Assembly: GCF_000327385.1 (NCBI RefSeq)
Contig: NW_008706746.1
Coordinates: 7,740,640 to 7,804,639 of the forward strand
Source of the DNA: Lottia gigantea
Taxonomy: Eukaryota; Mollusca; Gastropoda; Lottiidae
Direction: 5' to 3'
Length of the DNA stretch: 64,000 nucleotides
Positions within the stretch are counted from its first letter, which is position 1; each line of letters begins with the position of its first letter. Under the pieces are notes generated by a model. The model was not told the origin of the DNA. It saw nothing but the letters and a program-made list of their open reading frames with translations, and did not search any database. The position numbers and the translations under genes were made by a program. Of this stretch, positions 11,201 through 23,180 are shown piece after piece.

Positions 11201-12844
11201 TGAAATTTTGGTACAACAAAATAGACATAATACAAGGTACGATAACTGTATCTGTATTACTATTTCGGGAACTATGCAGAGAATCTGGACTTTTTAAGCC
11301 CAAAATCGGAACCCCTTCGCCAAAGTTACAACATCCCATAATTCGATTTCTTAGACATGTGCATGTTGAGATTGTATTTAATGATCTGTAAAATATAACA
11401 ATGAATAAAGCGAGTCATTTATCTTTAACCTAAACGAATGTAATGTTAATAAAACTGATTTTCTTTTTCTAGAAACATTCCAACGCAGTAAGCTTTATAT
11501 AAAAGCGTACTTGTGACCAATAGTCCTATTAACCAGTTGTACAATACATTTAATAATATTAATTGCACACCCGATATCTCGTATAAAAAATTATTCTGAA
11601 ATCAAATTAATTCCACAAGGAATTCTGAATAATACATTGAGAAGTAGAGCAGTATATTGCAGTGAACTGCAATCTGTCTATATAGCTTGCATTGTCAAAC
11701 AATACCAGTCATTGTGTCAAATAACCACCATATTATAATGGGCACTGGTTAGCCCTTGCGTCTGAGAAGAACTGGGAGAACTTGATCAATTCCTGAACCT
11801 GGACCCGCCAACGACGCTTGTGAGTGTTCTGCTTTCTCTATTATAATATAACATTATGCTACATTGAATCGTCCATATTCGTCGGTTTTTTTTGTTTCGG
11901 ACTTTGACTTATGAATTATCTATTTGTATGGGTTTAAGGCGATTTCGTCTTGTGGTTATAAATATCGCATACTATCCAAATTAATATGAAAGGTCTGGAA
12001 TAATTTGGAATCTTTCATTCAAAAATGGACATATGATGTACCAGAGACTACCACTGGACTCAATGAAGATCTGTAAGTTCAGAATGGTCTGGTTACTTAA
12101 TAACATTGAAGTAGACGGACAATTGAAAGAATGTAATAACACATGAAATGATTGTGGTTTTCAATTAAAATGATTAATATGTGCAGTTCTTCTATGAAAA
12201 AATCAATAAGCTAACTGCAGTGGATTGAAACAAATTACTGAAGAATAAAACAGATTTACCGATGATGTAAAAACGATTGGGATATTGATGGAAATATCTA
12301 TTTTCCTCGAATATGGTATAATTAAAAACCATTAAACCAAGAGTCCTATCCGTTAATCAAATCAAATTGGATGCAACTCTCAAAAAACAGTTAGGAGATC
12401 ATACAACAGCTGGAAAATTGAAACGAGTGGGTCAAAGACAAGACGATGTCGGTCTTTATGGTCCAATAAGATGCAAAAGAGTAAGGCGTAAAACTTGACC
12501 TGGTTTATTTCGTAAAAGTTCACTGCAATAATATTCAATTAGGTCAATTCAGATCTCAGCATTTCCAAGTAAGTAATGAATAGGCCACGCTAGTATTATT
12601 CATAACATAAAAAAACATGGCTTCGAAATTGTTCATCTACGTGACGATGTCCATTTGCACAGAAACCAATATTTTAGTGTTAAGCCTTGCCCGGGGGTCA
12701 ATACCCAGCCTGATGAGATAGGATCTAGATTGATTATGAGATTATCAACTACACCAGTAATACATTACCAGCTTACTAATATAGTCTAAATAGTATACTA
12801 TATAATAGATGATAGTACCAATACAGGAAATGGACAGATTCCAG
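8293..12844. other. Non-coding, nothing recognised
   Basis: A long AT-rich stretch. Frames at 8603-8827 (minus), 10340-10612 (plus) and 11131-11391 (plus) lack domains or good splice context. A donor-like GTAAGT on the minus strand near 8310 has no convincing exon behind it. Confidence 0.5.
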
Positions 12845-13087
12845 TTAATACTGTACGATTCCACATATCGCACTCGTGGGTGTGATAAGGACTTTTTCTA
12901 AAGTGGGCTCTGTAAGAACTGTAAGAAGTTTAACACTGTTACTCGTAAATGCACTAGATATTTGTACCCGAATGTACTGCTCGTCTGTATCTGATTTGTC
13001 CATTGGTGACGGTCGCTTGCTCGTTGGCTTAATAAGAGAAAATGCTGACAGCACCAGCGTAAACACGTCAATTTGCTGCATACGCAT
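12845..13087 (-). CDS. Hypothetical 80-codon open frame with signal-peptide-like start
   Basis: The minus-strand frame begins MRMQQIDVFTLVLSAFS after a purine-rich AGAAGAAA context. This short hydrophobic segment could be a signal peptide. It then turns polar (KPTSKRPSPMDKSDTDEQY) and Thr/Val/Leu-rich (LLTVLTEPTLEKVLITPTS) before a TAA. I recognise no domain and no cysteine framework. The opposite strand is open over almost the same span (12876-13100), so one of the two, or both, is a by-product of low stop density. It could be a small secreted protein, a first exon, or chance. Confidence 0.2.
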   Translation of the reverse strand: MRMQQIDVFTLVLSAFSLIKPTSKRPSPMDKSDTDEQYIRVQISSAFTSNSVKLLTVLTEPTLEKVLITPTSAICGIVQY

Positions 13088-13100
13088 TTTCTTCTCTTAA

Positions 13101-16100
13101 AGGTTGTATAACAGTCTCACATTGATGCATAACTAACGAGCAGCTAAGGAAATTCGAAATTGCTTTGAAATATTGCATTTATTCCATTATCGTGTGTTAT
13201 AAAAGAGCTGAATAAAAACTCAGATTAAAAGTTGCGCATTTAACGAAGATTAGTATGCGTCCGGTCAAAGGACGACTTTTAACTGTACCGAATTGTCAGT
13301 CAAAAACGACCTTGATGCGGCATAGGGTGAAGGTCAAAATGAAATTAATCTACTGAAAGGAGTTCATTAGTTAATTAATTCTGACCATTAAGTAGAATTG
13401 GTGGTCAGCGAGTGGAGGTATTATCACTCTGAGTGGTCATCTAGAATGGTCAATACGATTGTGAGTGGCTCTGACCTCGTCTTGCACTTCCTTACTGCGA
13501 TACTTGACTTCACCATTCCCAATTACTCATTAATTTAAAATGATTTACTAGTAAAACATTGGCTTATTTTATCAGTTGATTAGTTTTAATAAGATGTCAA
13601 GATTTTCCCCAATTTTTAATGAGTGCCGGTCAAACATCAGCTGTATATAATATATAATAACTGTTTCTATTGAACATCAAGAATGGTATAATATATAAGT
13701 ATAACCATGTGTATTTGCATTTGGCACATAATGAAACCATACGGTACGCATCAAATGTAAGAGTTAATTTTTTTTTATGGAATGTTTTAAAAATTATATT
13801 AAGCACTAGAGTATTTTTTGTTGGCATCACGTCGTTTCACTCATTCAATGACCCCCATGGAGAGTTCAAAAGCTTACATTGTACATTTCCTATAATTTTT
13901 ACAATTTCTGAATCCACGTCCAATGCTTTCTAGATAAGGTGTAAATATATGGTAAAAAAATTGTATCAGTTATCATTCAAACCTTACGGTATTTAGCTGT
14001 TAGTGTGTTATTATAAGACAGATGGCCAGTACAATACAGTTTAACCTCTGTCGACACATTATGCTCAATTGAATCCAATATTCCTTCTATTAAGGAGAAA
14101 TTAATTTCTCTCACAACAACTCTATACTGATACCAATTGCTTTTAATCGAATACACGCAAATACCATTCATTTCATTTGATAACTCAGTCACCATTATAG
14201 TGAGTCATTTAATATATTTCACGCTTTTAGATATTTACTGATAAGTTGATGGGACAATTCAGTTAGTACAAAATGACAATTAAGACTTTAAGTGAAGTAT
14301 CAACATATTATATTGTAATTGTAATGACATTATAGACTCTGGTACCAGCTTGTTTGCTTTGTTTTCATCATCAAAGAAATGCCGGCTTAAAGGCAATGAA
14401 TGGAACTTCCATCGATTCTTAAATGCCTTGCTTGACAATGTTCCTTTATTGTTATTACTATCGCCCATGATGCTAAGATTTTACTTTTTCTGTGAAATCC
14501 TTTACTTTGTTGAATCCAAATTTAAAGGATTTTGGAACACAACACCTATCGTTCCCCATTGTTTTCTTATTGTTTTCTCTCTATATTGCTAATTGGCTAG
14601 ACTAATTTGATTGAATAATACTCAAAAGATATTACTCACAACATTATAGTGTTTTACATTTCAGGATACTTGAAGTCGTGGATCGGCTTACCCACGAACA
14701 TTAATGATTTCACAGTATTAATAATAATCTTTGTAAGACATATAGAAGCAGGAAGTTAAACATGAAGAACACAAGTTATATGGATATACTACTTCTAATT
14801 TTATTACATTCTATGTTTCGAAACACATACAGGTAACGATATCAAGTAAAATGATAATGATAATTATTAATGTAGATGGACACAAAATTTCACACGGCAT
14901 CAGAGCAGGAAGACATTTTCGGACAAAACGGTGTTTAATTATCAAGAGGAGTGTAATATCAACCATAAGAACTGCTTTTTGGGGAGCTTGAATTGCTCAT
15001 AGCACTATAGGCATTTCATACAGTTTGTTTATTTATTGTTAAGGTTGAAACAAAACAATGGGACTCAAGAGATCAAAAGGCCCTGTGGGTGGTCTATATA
15101 TACGACAATAAATACTGCAACAAACATCAGCAACGTATTTGAGACGTTTTCAAGATGAGATATGCACATATTAGAATTAATGTAATCAGAAATGAAAAAA
15201 ACTATTACATCTTTGAAAATTTTAAATCTGATAAAACAACATTTCAAATGTAAATATAAATGTTAAAATTATGAAAAATAATACAACTCCCTCCTAAATA
15301 ATATTTTTTCGAAAATATCAACAAGTTTTCCACCCGAATCTGTATTGGTTTAAAGAGTAAAAAATCGTATCTAATTTCTATCTGGCATATCGCCACAGAA
15401 ACCACGACAATCGCCAAAATCTCAAGATTAAACAAAACATTAGAAGAAAATAAAATAAACATTTTTCTAAGAAAATTGACATTATCTGTATTAAAGTTGA
15501 TAGGAATTGGAAAATAAAGAAAACAGTTTAAACTGTTAAGTGCCAATTAAAAGAAAACAGAATAATAACCTAAACACATTCACATAAATACATATTTCTC
15601 ATTTTCTAAATTCAATAAGCCGTTCAATGTTTTATAAATGAATATGTAAATTGTCATAGCTTCCTGGACTTGAATAGCCACTTAATGTCATAGAAATATA
15701 ACTACACTTTTACTCATAACTTCTAATGGTATATTTGTAAGTTGAATCGATTGGTAACTGATTTGTCTAAGCTTCGGCATGTTTCTGAAATCATAGCTTG
15801 TCGTCTGTATGTATCTATTTATTGTAAATCATTGTGAATAAATATTGTTTACAACAGTTTAGAGATTTCTCGGTTTCTCAATAACATTTCGGGTTTCATG
15901 TGTGCGGATCTTTTCAGTTAATAAAGTTGTGCATCACTGACAAACGCCGAAAAACAAAAATTGGAATTGATTTTATTTTAGTAGTTACTTCAGTCCCAAC
16001 AACTGTCAGACAAAACCACATTACCAGTCAGAATAAATGGAATGGAGTCTACTTTCCTGATAGAGAGAACAAGTAGTATAACGCAAAGCACTGTGACATG

Positions 16101-19012
16101 CGGGAAATTTGACATGACAGTGCAAATACATAGCCTGTAGTAAACGAATCCTCATCTTTGATTTAACATCCGGAACCATGGATCTTTTTTATACAGTTCT
16201 GTTTGGAGGTTGTTATTCGGCATCTACTGATCTTAAGCTTTTAAAATCATTACCGAGAAGTTGTTTGTGACACAATATAAGTCACCGTCAATTGGTATTC
16301 TCTAATGAGTACCTTCAGTCGCCTACATCCAATTAAAAACAATACATATTGAGCAGAATACCTAATAGGTCAACGGTACTAGGTCTGGAGGGAAATCTTT
16401 CTGTGTGAAACAAAACGTTGATTAACACCTTTCTCTAATGAACTAGTTACAGTGTAGACACGGTTATTAACTTTGATAGACTAGGATGGACAATTCAATA
16501 ATGAGTTATGCTACAAGGATATGGCACGGGGCGATAAAAAGTCTGTTTAAATTCAGGAACCCCTTCGACAGAGAAAAACTTGATTTTCAAGGACAATTAA
16601 CAAACGTCGGTCTGTTGGTGAATCTGATTATAGAATTAATTATAGTCAACCTGAGCCCATAAGAAGATCACAGTTGGTATCAATTGCTTATATCCTTTTT
16701 CAAAGCAAAAATTGGATCTTGTCTACCGTAGAGGTCGCAACTTGTAAGTAAGGAATTGATGTGATCATACAGTGACTCTGAATTGCAAATCGGTCGATGG
16801 GCGCTTTACTCATGTCCAATGTGACGGGTCAGCCTGAATATTGGATACACTATGACAGTAATCGCCTCAAGACAATCCTATAGGGACAAAGTAAACAGAA
16901 ATTAAGACTTAATGTAGAACAATACCAGAGTATAATGATATCTGCCAGGTGTTAATTTGTATCCAATTGACCGTTTAATCATTTCAATAAACTCAAATCT
17001 CGTGGTCTAATTCCGTCATATCACATCTGCTCGCCACACCATTCACAGGTTAAGTTTGTTATTAAAGATAATATTGTCCGTCTTGCTTGCTTTCAATACT
17101 CGAGATTGATGAGAACCGACTGTTGATAGACAAACACTACTTCAAATAATCTTCAACATTCATTAAATAGTAGAAAACTTTAAATCATTTCTTTTTATTA
17201 ACATATGAAACCTTTAAGGTGCAGAAGAATTTGGTAATTATTTCTTTAGATTAAGAAAGAAAACTGTTAATTAAATACAAGTTTCCAATTAAATTATCAC
17301 TGACTGAGATATATATCAGTGTAATTTCGACCCTATGACGTTATAGACGTATATTAATAGCTTACCAATCCAATTGAAAGCGTTATATCATGTACATATA
17401 CGAAGAATGTACGAAATTTCCAGATGCATCAAACTTGCCGCTCCAGACAATATTTTCTTTTTCATCACCGTTGACATTACATGCTCTTTAAATAGTTTAG
17501 AAAAAGGCTTTTCTTATAACATAAAGTTTAATCGATTGCGTCTGTTTAAATTTTTTGGACAAGACTGAAATATTTTCAAAAAACATAAGTCGTGTGCTCA
17601 GTTTTTAACATGCAAGTTTTTAAAGTTTTTTTATGGATTGGGTCTCGAGTCTGTTATTTCTAGATACCTGTTTTATTAATTATGAACATATTACCAGAAA
17701 AAGAGATGAATTAGAAAGAAAAGTCTGACAAAATGTGTGAAACATTAATTAATGAAGAATTGCTACCATCTGACAGGAAAAATAAAATATTATTTTACTT
17801 GTATTTTAGAAATTATATACTCATAATGTACAACATATGGGGAGGTTGGGGCGATAATTGAAGGAAAACTAAGTAATTCAAGCTGCATCTTGAATAAGAG
17901 GTTAAAAGTGTGCAGATTGATTGAATATTTATTCACAGATGGTGGCCCACCTTATCAGCAAATGTAGAAACGTCCTTTTTCCAATAAAATAGTAAAATTA
18001 TAAATTCATGATATCAGACGTCATGCAACGTGAAAACATACCACATTCAAACATATCTCAGGATATATTGGAAACGAAATTAAATTAAATGAAGATAGGC
18101 AACGCAATCAATTTGCAATAGCAAAGAGACGAAGACCAAGATAGCGAGCGCTGTATATAAGTTGATTCCTTCACACATATTGATGAACCAAAGTAAATTG
18201 ATAAGACGCCTTAATGGTGCGAACATATATTCAAGATTCTTATCAGATAGAAGAGGAACGAGGAACGTTGAAGTCCAACTGCCTAAACTTGTACAAATCT
18301 GACAAGAACTCCTTTGATTTGAAAGAAAGCGAGAAATTCTCCGCCGTTATTAAGATATCAACGAGATAAATCAAGAATCTGTCCATTTAGCATCAGTTTT
18401 GTCTTGTTAGATATGATGAAGGGGGGAGCTATAACAGGTGCGCTGATCTGTTTGGTATTCTGACTATCTTGATGATAACGCTCTATCCTGATTGACCACG
18501 GTGATTGAAAGATCTTCCACCCTCTATCTAAACGGAGCTTGTAGTCTTTTATATCTCTGATATACATTCCGATATAAAACAGTGTTTGAGTATATACTCT
18601 AGATCTATTCTTATTAAAGATTGACTGGAATTCGGGTATGGCAATAAAGTGGTTGGCGGCACTCTCGGAGAATACACCACATTATTAGATGGATGTGCCA
18701 AATAAGCTGAGGTGCGTGATTATAATATGATAAATCAACAAATATCAGACAGCAATATCATAAATCCTGAACCAAATATGATTAAGAGTTGCCGTAATCT
18801 AACATCGAGCTTAGTAAAGGACTATCTTATGGCAAAGTGGCACTCAGAAGGATTTGCATCTTAACAATGACAAAGTATTACGTACTACGTCTTATACCTG
18901 CAATAGCCACCTTTCTTATATCGCGAAAGTTACTTAAGGCAACGATTTGGTTGATGTACGTAAGTGAATTGAGTCCTCGACAGAAAGTCTGTAAAAATTA
19001 AGGCCATAATGT
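13101..19012. other. Non-coding, nothing recognised
   Basis: Nearly 6 kb of AT-rich sequence. Frames at 13630-13933, 13977-14195, 14280-14592, 15065-15546, 17374-17568 and 18358-18567 are short, low in complexity or open on both strands, and show no motif. Confidence 0.5.
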
Positions 19013-19090
19013 CTTACTGGCGCAGGCTCTGATTGACTGTATTCGCTTGTGTACAATCCAATAAAACATTCCGTCAAGGTATAAAATAGG
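19013..19090 (+). repeat. Second copy of the 2.0-kb dispersed repeat
   Basis: It shares TTACT, GGCT-TGATT, CTGTATT-GCT, TA-AATCCAAT and GTCAAGGTA-AA in order with 1991-2098. It overlaps a 79-codon minus-strand frame (18934-19173) that I therefore do not call a gene. Confidence 0.6.
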
Positions 19091-20942
19091 AAGTTCGTTA
19101 TAACTTGGCATTGTGAGGATGGAAGATTTGTTGACAAGATTTTCTTTAACTGTCTTTTTACTGATATACTCAAGGAAAGTTAAGATGTGAGAGCTTCTGA
19201 ATTTGACTTTAAATCCAGTAATTGTGAAGTGAAGTGAAGTGCAGTTTATATCATTCTTTTTTTCTAATCGGATGATAGATATAAACCACTAAATTATTTC
19301 AATAAAAGAAATTCACTGTAAAATTTCTTAAACCAGTTGTCACTTTGAGATCATTTAACCATTGCGTGGGTATAAAATGAACTAATTCCCTAAATACCGA
19401 TGATATATAAATGATAGACTGGAGTAGATGCGAGGAAGAGGTAAATATCACGGTATTAAAATACAGTCTAATTCTGATAGTCTATGATTGATTTAACCTT
19501 ATAATTCAACACTTCATACCTTTATAACAATATACCACTTAGTGCGCTATCAGAGGAACGTCCTACTTATTGGTTTCAAGATTCTATGAATCATCCACAT
19601 TATTGGCATTTTCCCCTTTGATCCAGGATGATATAACATATGATATGATAGTTGGGTAAGCATGGGATGCCCTCAAGGGTATAGCTGACTTCCAAGTCAC
19701 GATCCTTAAGATGCCTAGAAAAAATAGTAAATTATTTAATAGTATGATGAACTACCTCATCAGGAGCAATGTGCTGAATACTCTTGTGATTACTTTAAGT
19801 ACCGAATCTCTACCTTTTCCAAGATTTTCTTGGAACAAAATTGAGATAATAAGCTTGATTTTATGTTTTGTGATCTATATAAGACTCATTTGGAACATTT
19901 GGACCACACGAGGTTTTGTTTCGTTCAAGAATATCTAAAATAATAGAAAACATCCCTAGGACTGAGGGGATATTTATAAAAACATATTTAACAATATTTA
20001 TATATCTCTATTGTCCCACGGCTCCTATATCATTCCAGATGTTCCTGGGAATTTGACAAGACTGCCAGACATTCTGAGAACGACACTGACTATCTCTGAT
20101 ATTTCCCTTCAAGCCGCGATGACAAGTTTATCATCTAACATCCAGGTCGGTTTCATTTCAGATTTCATTTTATACAACTTACCAAGAAGAGACGGTCCCG
20201 CCTTGTCTATTTTATTTGAGTTGTACTTGTTACCATAGAATATACTCGTTATTGACTAAATATTCCAGCATTTGGAAACATGAGCCGATTATTTGAAAGT
20301 TTTTTTTTATCCCGATGGAATTTCATATACGAACCACGTATCAGAAACACCGAATGAACCTTCTTCAGTTATGTATTGGTAAAATTCTTCCATGTAAATT
20401 TTATACATTGTTATTGCTAACGATAGGAAGAAATATTCGAAGTTTCATTTCAAAATATTTCAGCATATGGAAATATCAACCCACTACATTCCGTGACTGA
20501 CCATTGTACTGGTTATCTTCCGGCACCAGACACCAAACCAATCATAGAGACACATCAGACGAGATCTGTCCAAGCCAGACAATTTCTTGATTGACTTGCT
20601 AATGAAGACCAACACTTTCAATTTATTTAAATGTGGTGTAAATTATCAGATGCTAGAAGCAAATAAGAGACGATAAATTCATCATGGCTGAAACGAGTCG
20701 ACAAACAGCAACTGGTCATTGCCGCAAATTTCTCTTGACTTAGGTCAACAGACTTTGTAAATTATGTCTAATGGGGTCCACTTTAGGTAGAAATTGTTAT
20801 GAAATAAAGTACAAATACAAGCTACATTGATCATTTTAATATCAGCGGAGATAAATATTATCAGACGACCTTAGAATGATGATCATCAACACTGAGCCGA
20901 GGTGTTAATTAATAGTTAATCCGAAAATTGCTCCGAAATTGA
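19091..20942. other. Non-coding, nothing firmly recognised
   Basis: A (GAAGT)3 run occurs near 19228-19242. The frame at 20011-20238 (plus) is somewhat protein-like, but it has no ATG start and no convincing splice borders. Confidence 0.45.
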
Positions 20943-21475
20943 AAGATGGTCCATTTACACACAGTTATCAAGAAGACATACTGCTTAAATCCCAGGGATT
21001 GTACCAAGGATATGTATAAGTGTCTTTTATGTGATAATGGGGAAATTGAAAATGAGGAGCATTTTATTTTTAACTGTAAATTATACACTGATATAAGAAA
21101 TGTTATATGTACCGAAGCCTGTTTTATTAATCCAGATTTTTTATTTTATAATAATGTAAATAAATTGTGTTTTTTAATGACAAACGAACGAATTTTACCA
21201 TATTTTGCCGCATGTATTTTTAAAATGTTTGAACGTAGAAAACAGACTGTGATACCCTGAGCCTTTTTATTTATCATAATGTTTATTTTACTTGTATATT
21301 TGTGTTTTACCTGTCTCATTGAATGTAGTTTTATGATATAATTCTAAGGTGTCTCTTAAGTCGAAGCCGGCTGGCGTCCATTTTATAATGCTGTAATTAT
21401 TTTATTGTTGTTATTCTCTGTATATATGGACGGTGACACTTAAATAAATAAATTATTATTATTTTTATTATTATG
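20943..21475 (+). mobile_element. 5'-truncated LINE: last ~100 codons of the reverse-transcriptase ORF, 3' UTR and tail
   Basis: The frame 20946-21260 encodes the end of a non-LTR retrotransposon polyprotein. It contains CLLC followed by GEIENEEHFIFNC, that is C-x2-C-x9-H-x4-C, the zinc-binding motif that follows the RT domain in many LINEs. After it come an aromatic/leucine-rich tail (YFAACIFKMFERRKQ) and a stop at 21258-21260. A 3' UTR of about 180 nt contains a GTCGAAGCCGGCTGG block, then GGACGGTGACACTTAAATAA and a terminal AAATAAATAAATTATTATT-type simple tail. All upstream RT and endonuclease sequence is missing, as expected from 5' truncation during target-primed insertion. The clade (CR1, RTE, L2 or other) cannot be fixed from this fragment. 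Confidence 0.8.
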
Positions 21476-21888
21476 TATACGTTTTGATTTTGTAACCAGA
21501 TTTATCGTACCAGTGGTTAAAGTCAAGAGTCTGACATACAAGTTTTAAGTATAGTTAATATTGAAATTGTATATGGTGTTAAATTCAGTAATTGAATACT
21601 ACAGTTATTCCCCTGTTGAATAATAAGAAAATACAGAATAAATAATTCATGACGTTATTATATTATTTACTTATAATACTGTGATTTGATTAATAGATTT
21701 ATAATCATATACCAAATATAGTTACACCCAAACACATAGACTTATATTTTCTGATCAACTTCGTATTCATTGTTGAATATTCTGAGAAGAGAAGTCGTAC
21801 GGATGATGCAATCCACAAGAAAAGACAGAAACAACTCTTAACACGGATTATTATAGGATCGTTTCTAACATCTGGTCCCAGGCTTGTC

Positions 21889-21990
21889 ATTGATCTTTTC
21901 TGGATTATCCATACTGATTTACAGCTGGGTACGGGAATTATGAGTAACGATGAATTATTCAAAGTCAGCAGATTTTCACTCGCCAACCGA
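21889..21990 (+). repeat. Dispersed repeat shared with 53.0 kb
   Basis: It aligns with 53016-53120 over about 100 bp at roughly three quarters identity. Shared blocks are ATTGATCTTT, GGATTATCC, GATTTACAG, GGAATTATGAGT, TTATTCAA and TTTCAC-CGCC. A minus-strand frame across it (21705-21986) is not supported as a gene. Confidence 0.65.
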
Positions 21991-23014
21991 GTTTAGAACC
22001 TACGACCCGACTGTAGTCGATAATAGTTGTTAGAAAAAAACCCCAAATAAACTTCTTACAACATTCAAACGTTTATAAACGCATGACATCGCAACCCCGC
22101 CCTTTCACACAGCTTTGCAGCATTCGGTTTTCAATTTGTTTGTCGTCAAATATAAATACTGTAAATGTAGCTGAAACTGTTACAAATTCCCACTGTTTGA
22201 CGTGTAACAGAACACTTGACACCAAGCTGCACTTGTTTATAGAATGGTGCCTTCTTAATGGGCTGATAAACTGCATCAAAGGGGGTTATTTTATTAACAC
22301 CCTTCTGTTTTATTTAGATGTATAGCTGTGAAGTGATGGCCTATTTAAATTTTACCATGGGTAATAGAGATTCAGGAGCAAATTCCACGTGTTGAGTAGT
22401 AAACAATGTCAGATTCCATGATAAAGTGATTACTGGTGTTTCTGTAAGCGTATTATAGAGCAAGAGTGGACCATCCTATTCAGCAAGATCCCGAGTGATG
22501 TGATGTCTTGTCGTTCAATAAGCAGGGGATGGTATAACATTGGATCAATCGCTCAGCCTTTCATTTGCAGCCGCGACTAGAGAGGGTACCATGAGTAATA
22601 AGACAAGTGATAATTTTAAAATTACTAGACATAACTTTGAACCATAATGAAACACATTGTAGAAATGTTACAGCTGATTACATTATATTTCAAGTATTGA
22701 GTCACGTTCCCTGGTTAATTAGACTTAATAGAGCGACAGGTGTTTGAGGTAAGGGTGTGACAGCGAATGCCGCCCTAATCCCGAGACGTAACTGATAATA
22801 TTATGTACACACGTTCAGCAGCGATTAACTTAGTGATACCAACACGAGCTCTCTGACACAGTCAAGTGTTCATTTAATTAACAAATCTAAAATAAGAAAG
22901 ACTTATAGTTATGTTAACATGCTTATCTAGAATACTAATGAACATTTCAGTAGTGCAATTTAGCTATGTGCTTCACAATATCAACCTCTGAATACTCAGA
23001 GGTTTTTCACCTTT
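21991..23014. other. Non-coding, nothing recognised
   Basis: Frames at 22073-22325 are open on both strands but have no domain. Confidence 0.45.
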
Positions 23015-23180
23015 CGTTAAAGGGACAAGTTGACCATTTTAATACCAACCATACCTTAGTCTCAGAAACGGGAATTTTTTTTTATCTAAGCTCACCGTCG
23101 AAATTTGCGCCTTCAAATCTATGTGTGTCCAAAATTATCTGCGTTTGAATGTTAAAATGACGATTCGTTAGTTTAAGATA
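23015..23180 (-). repeat. Dispersed repeat, copy shared with 49.2 kb
   Basis: The reverse complement aligns with 49153-49300 over about 150 bp. Shared blocks are TCGTCATTTTA, CATTCAAAC, GGACACACAT, GATTTGAAG, TTCGACGGTGAGCT and a final CTTTTAAC/CCTTTAAC. It shows no inverted ends or coding frame conserved between copies. Confidence 0.75.

Noticed and set aside
11740-11830. Possible exon ending in CTT|GTGAGTG
   Set aside because: All three frames meet a stop within the presumed exon unless an unsupported acceptor is assumed.
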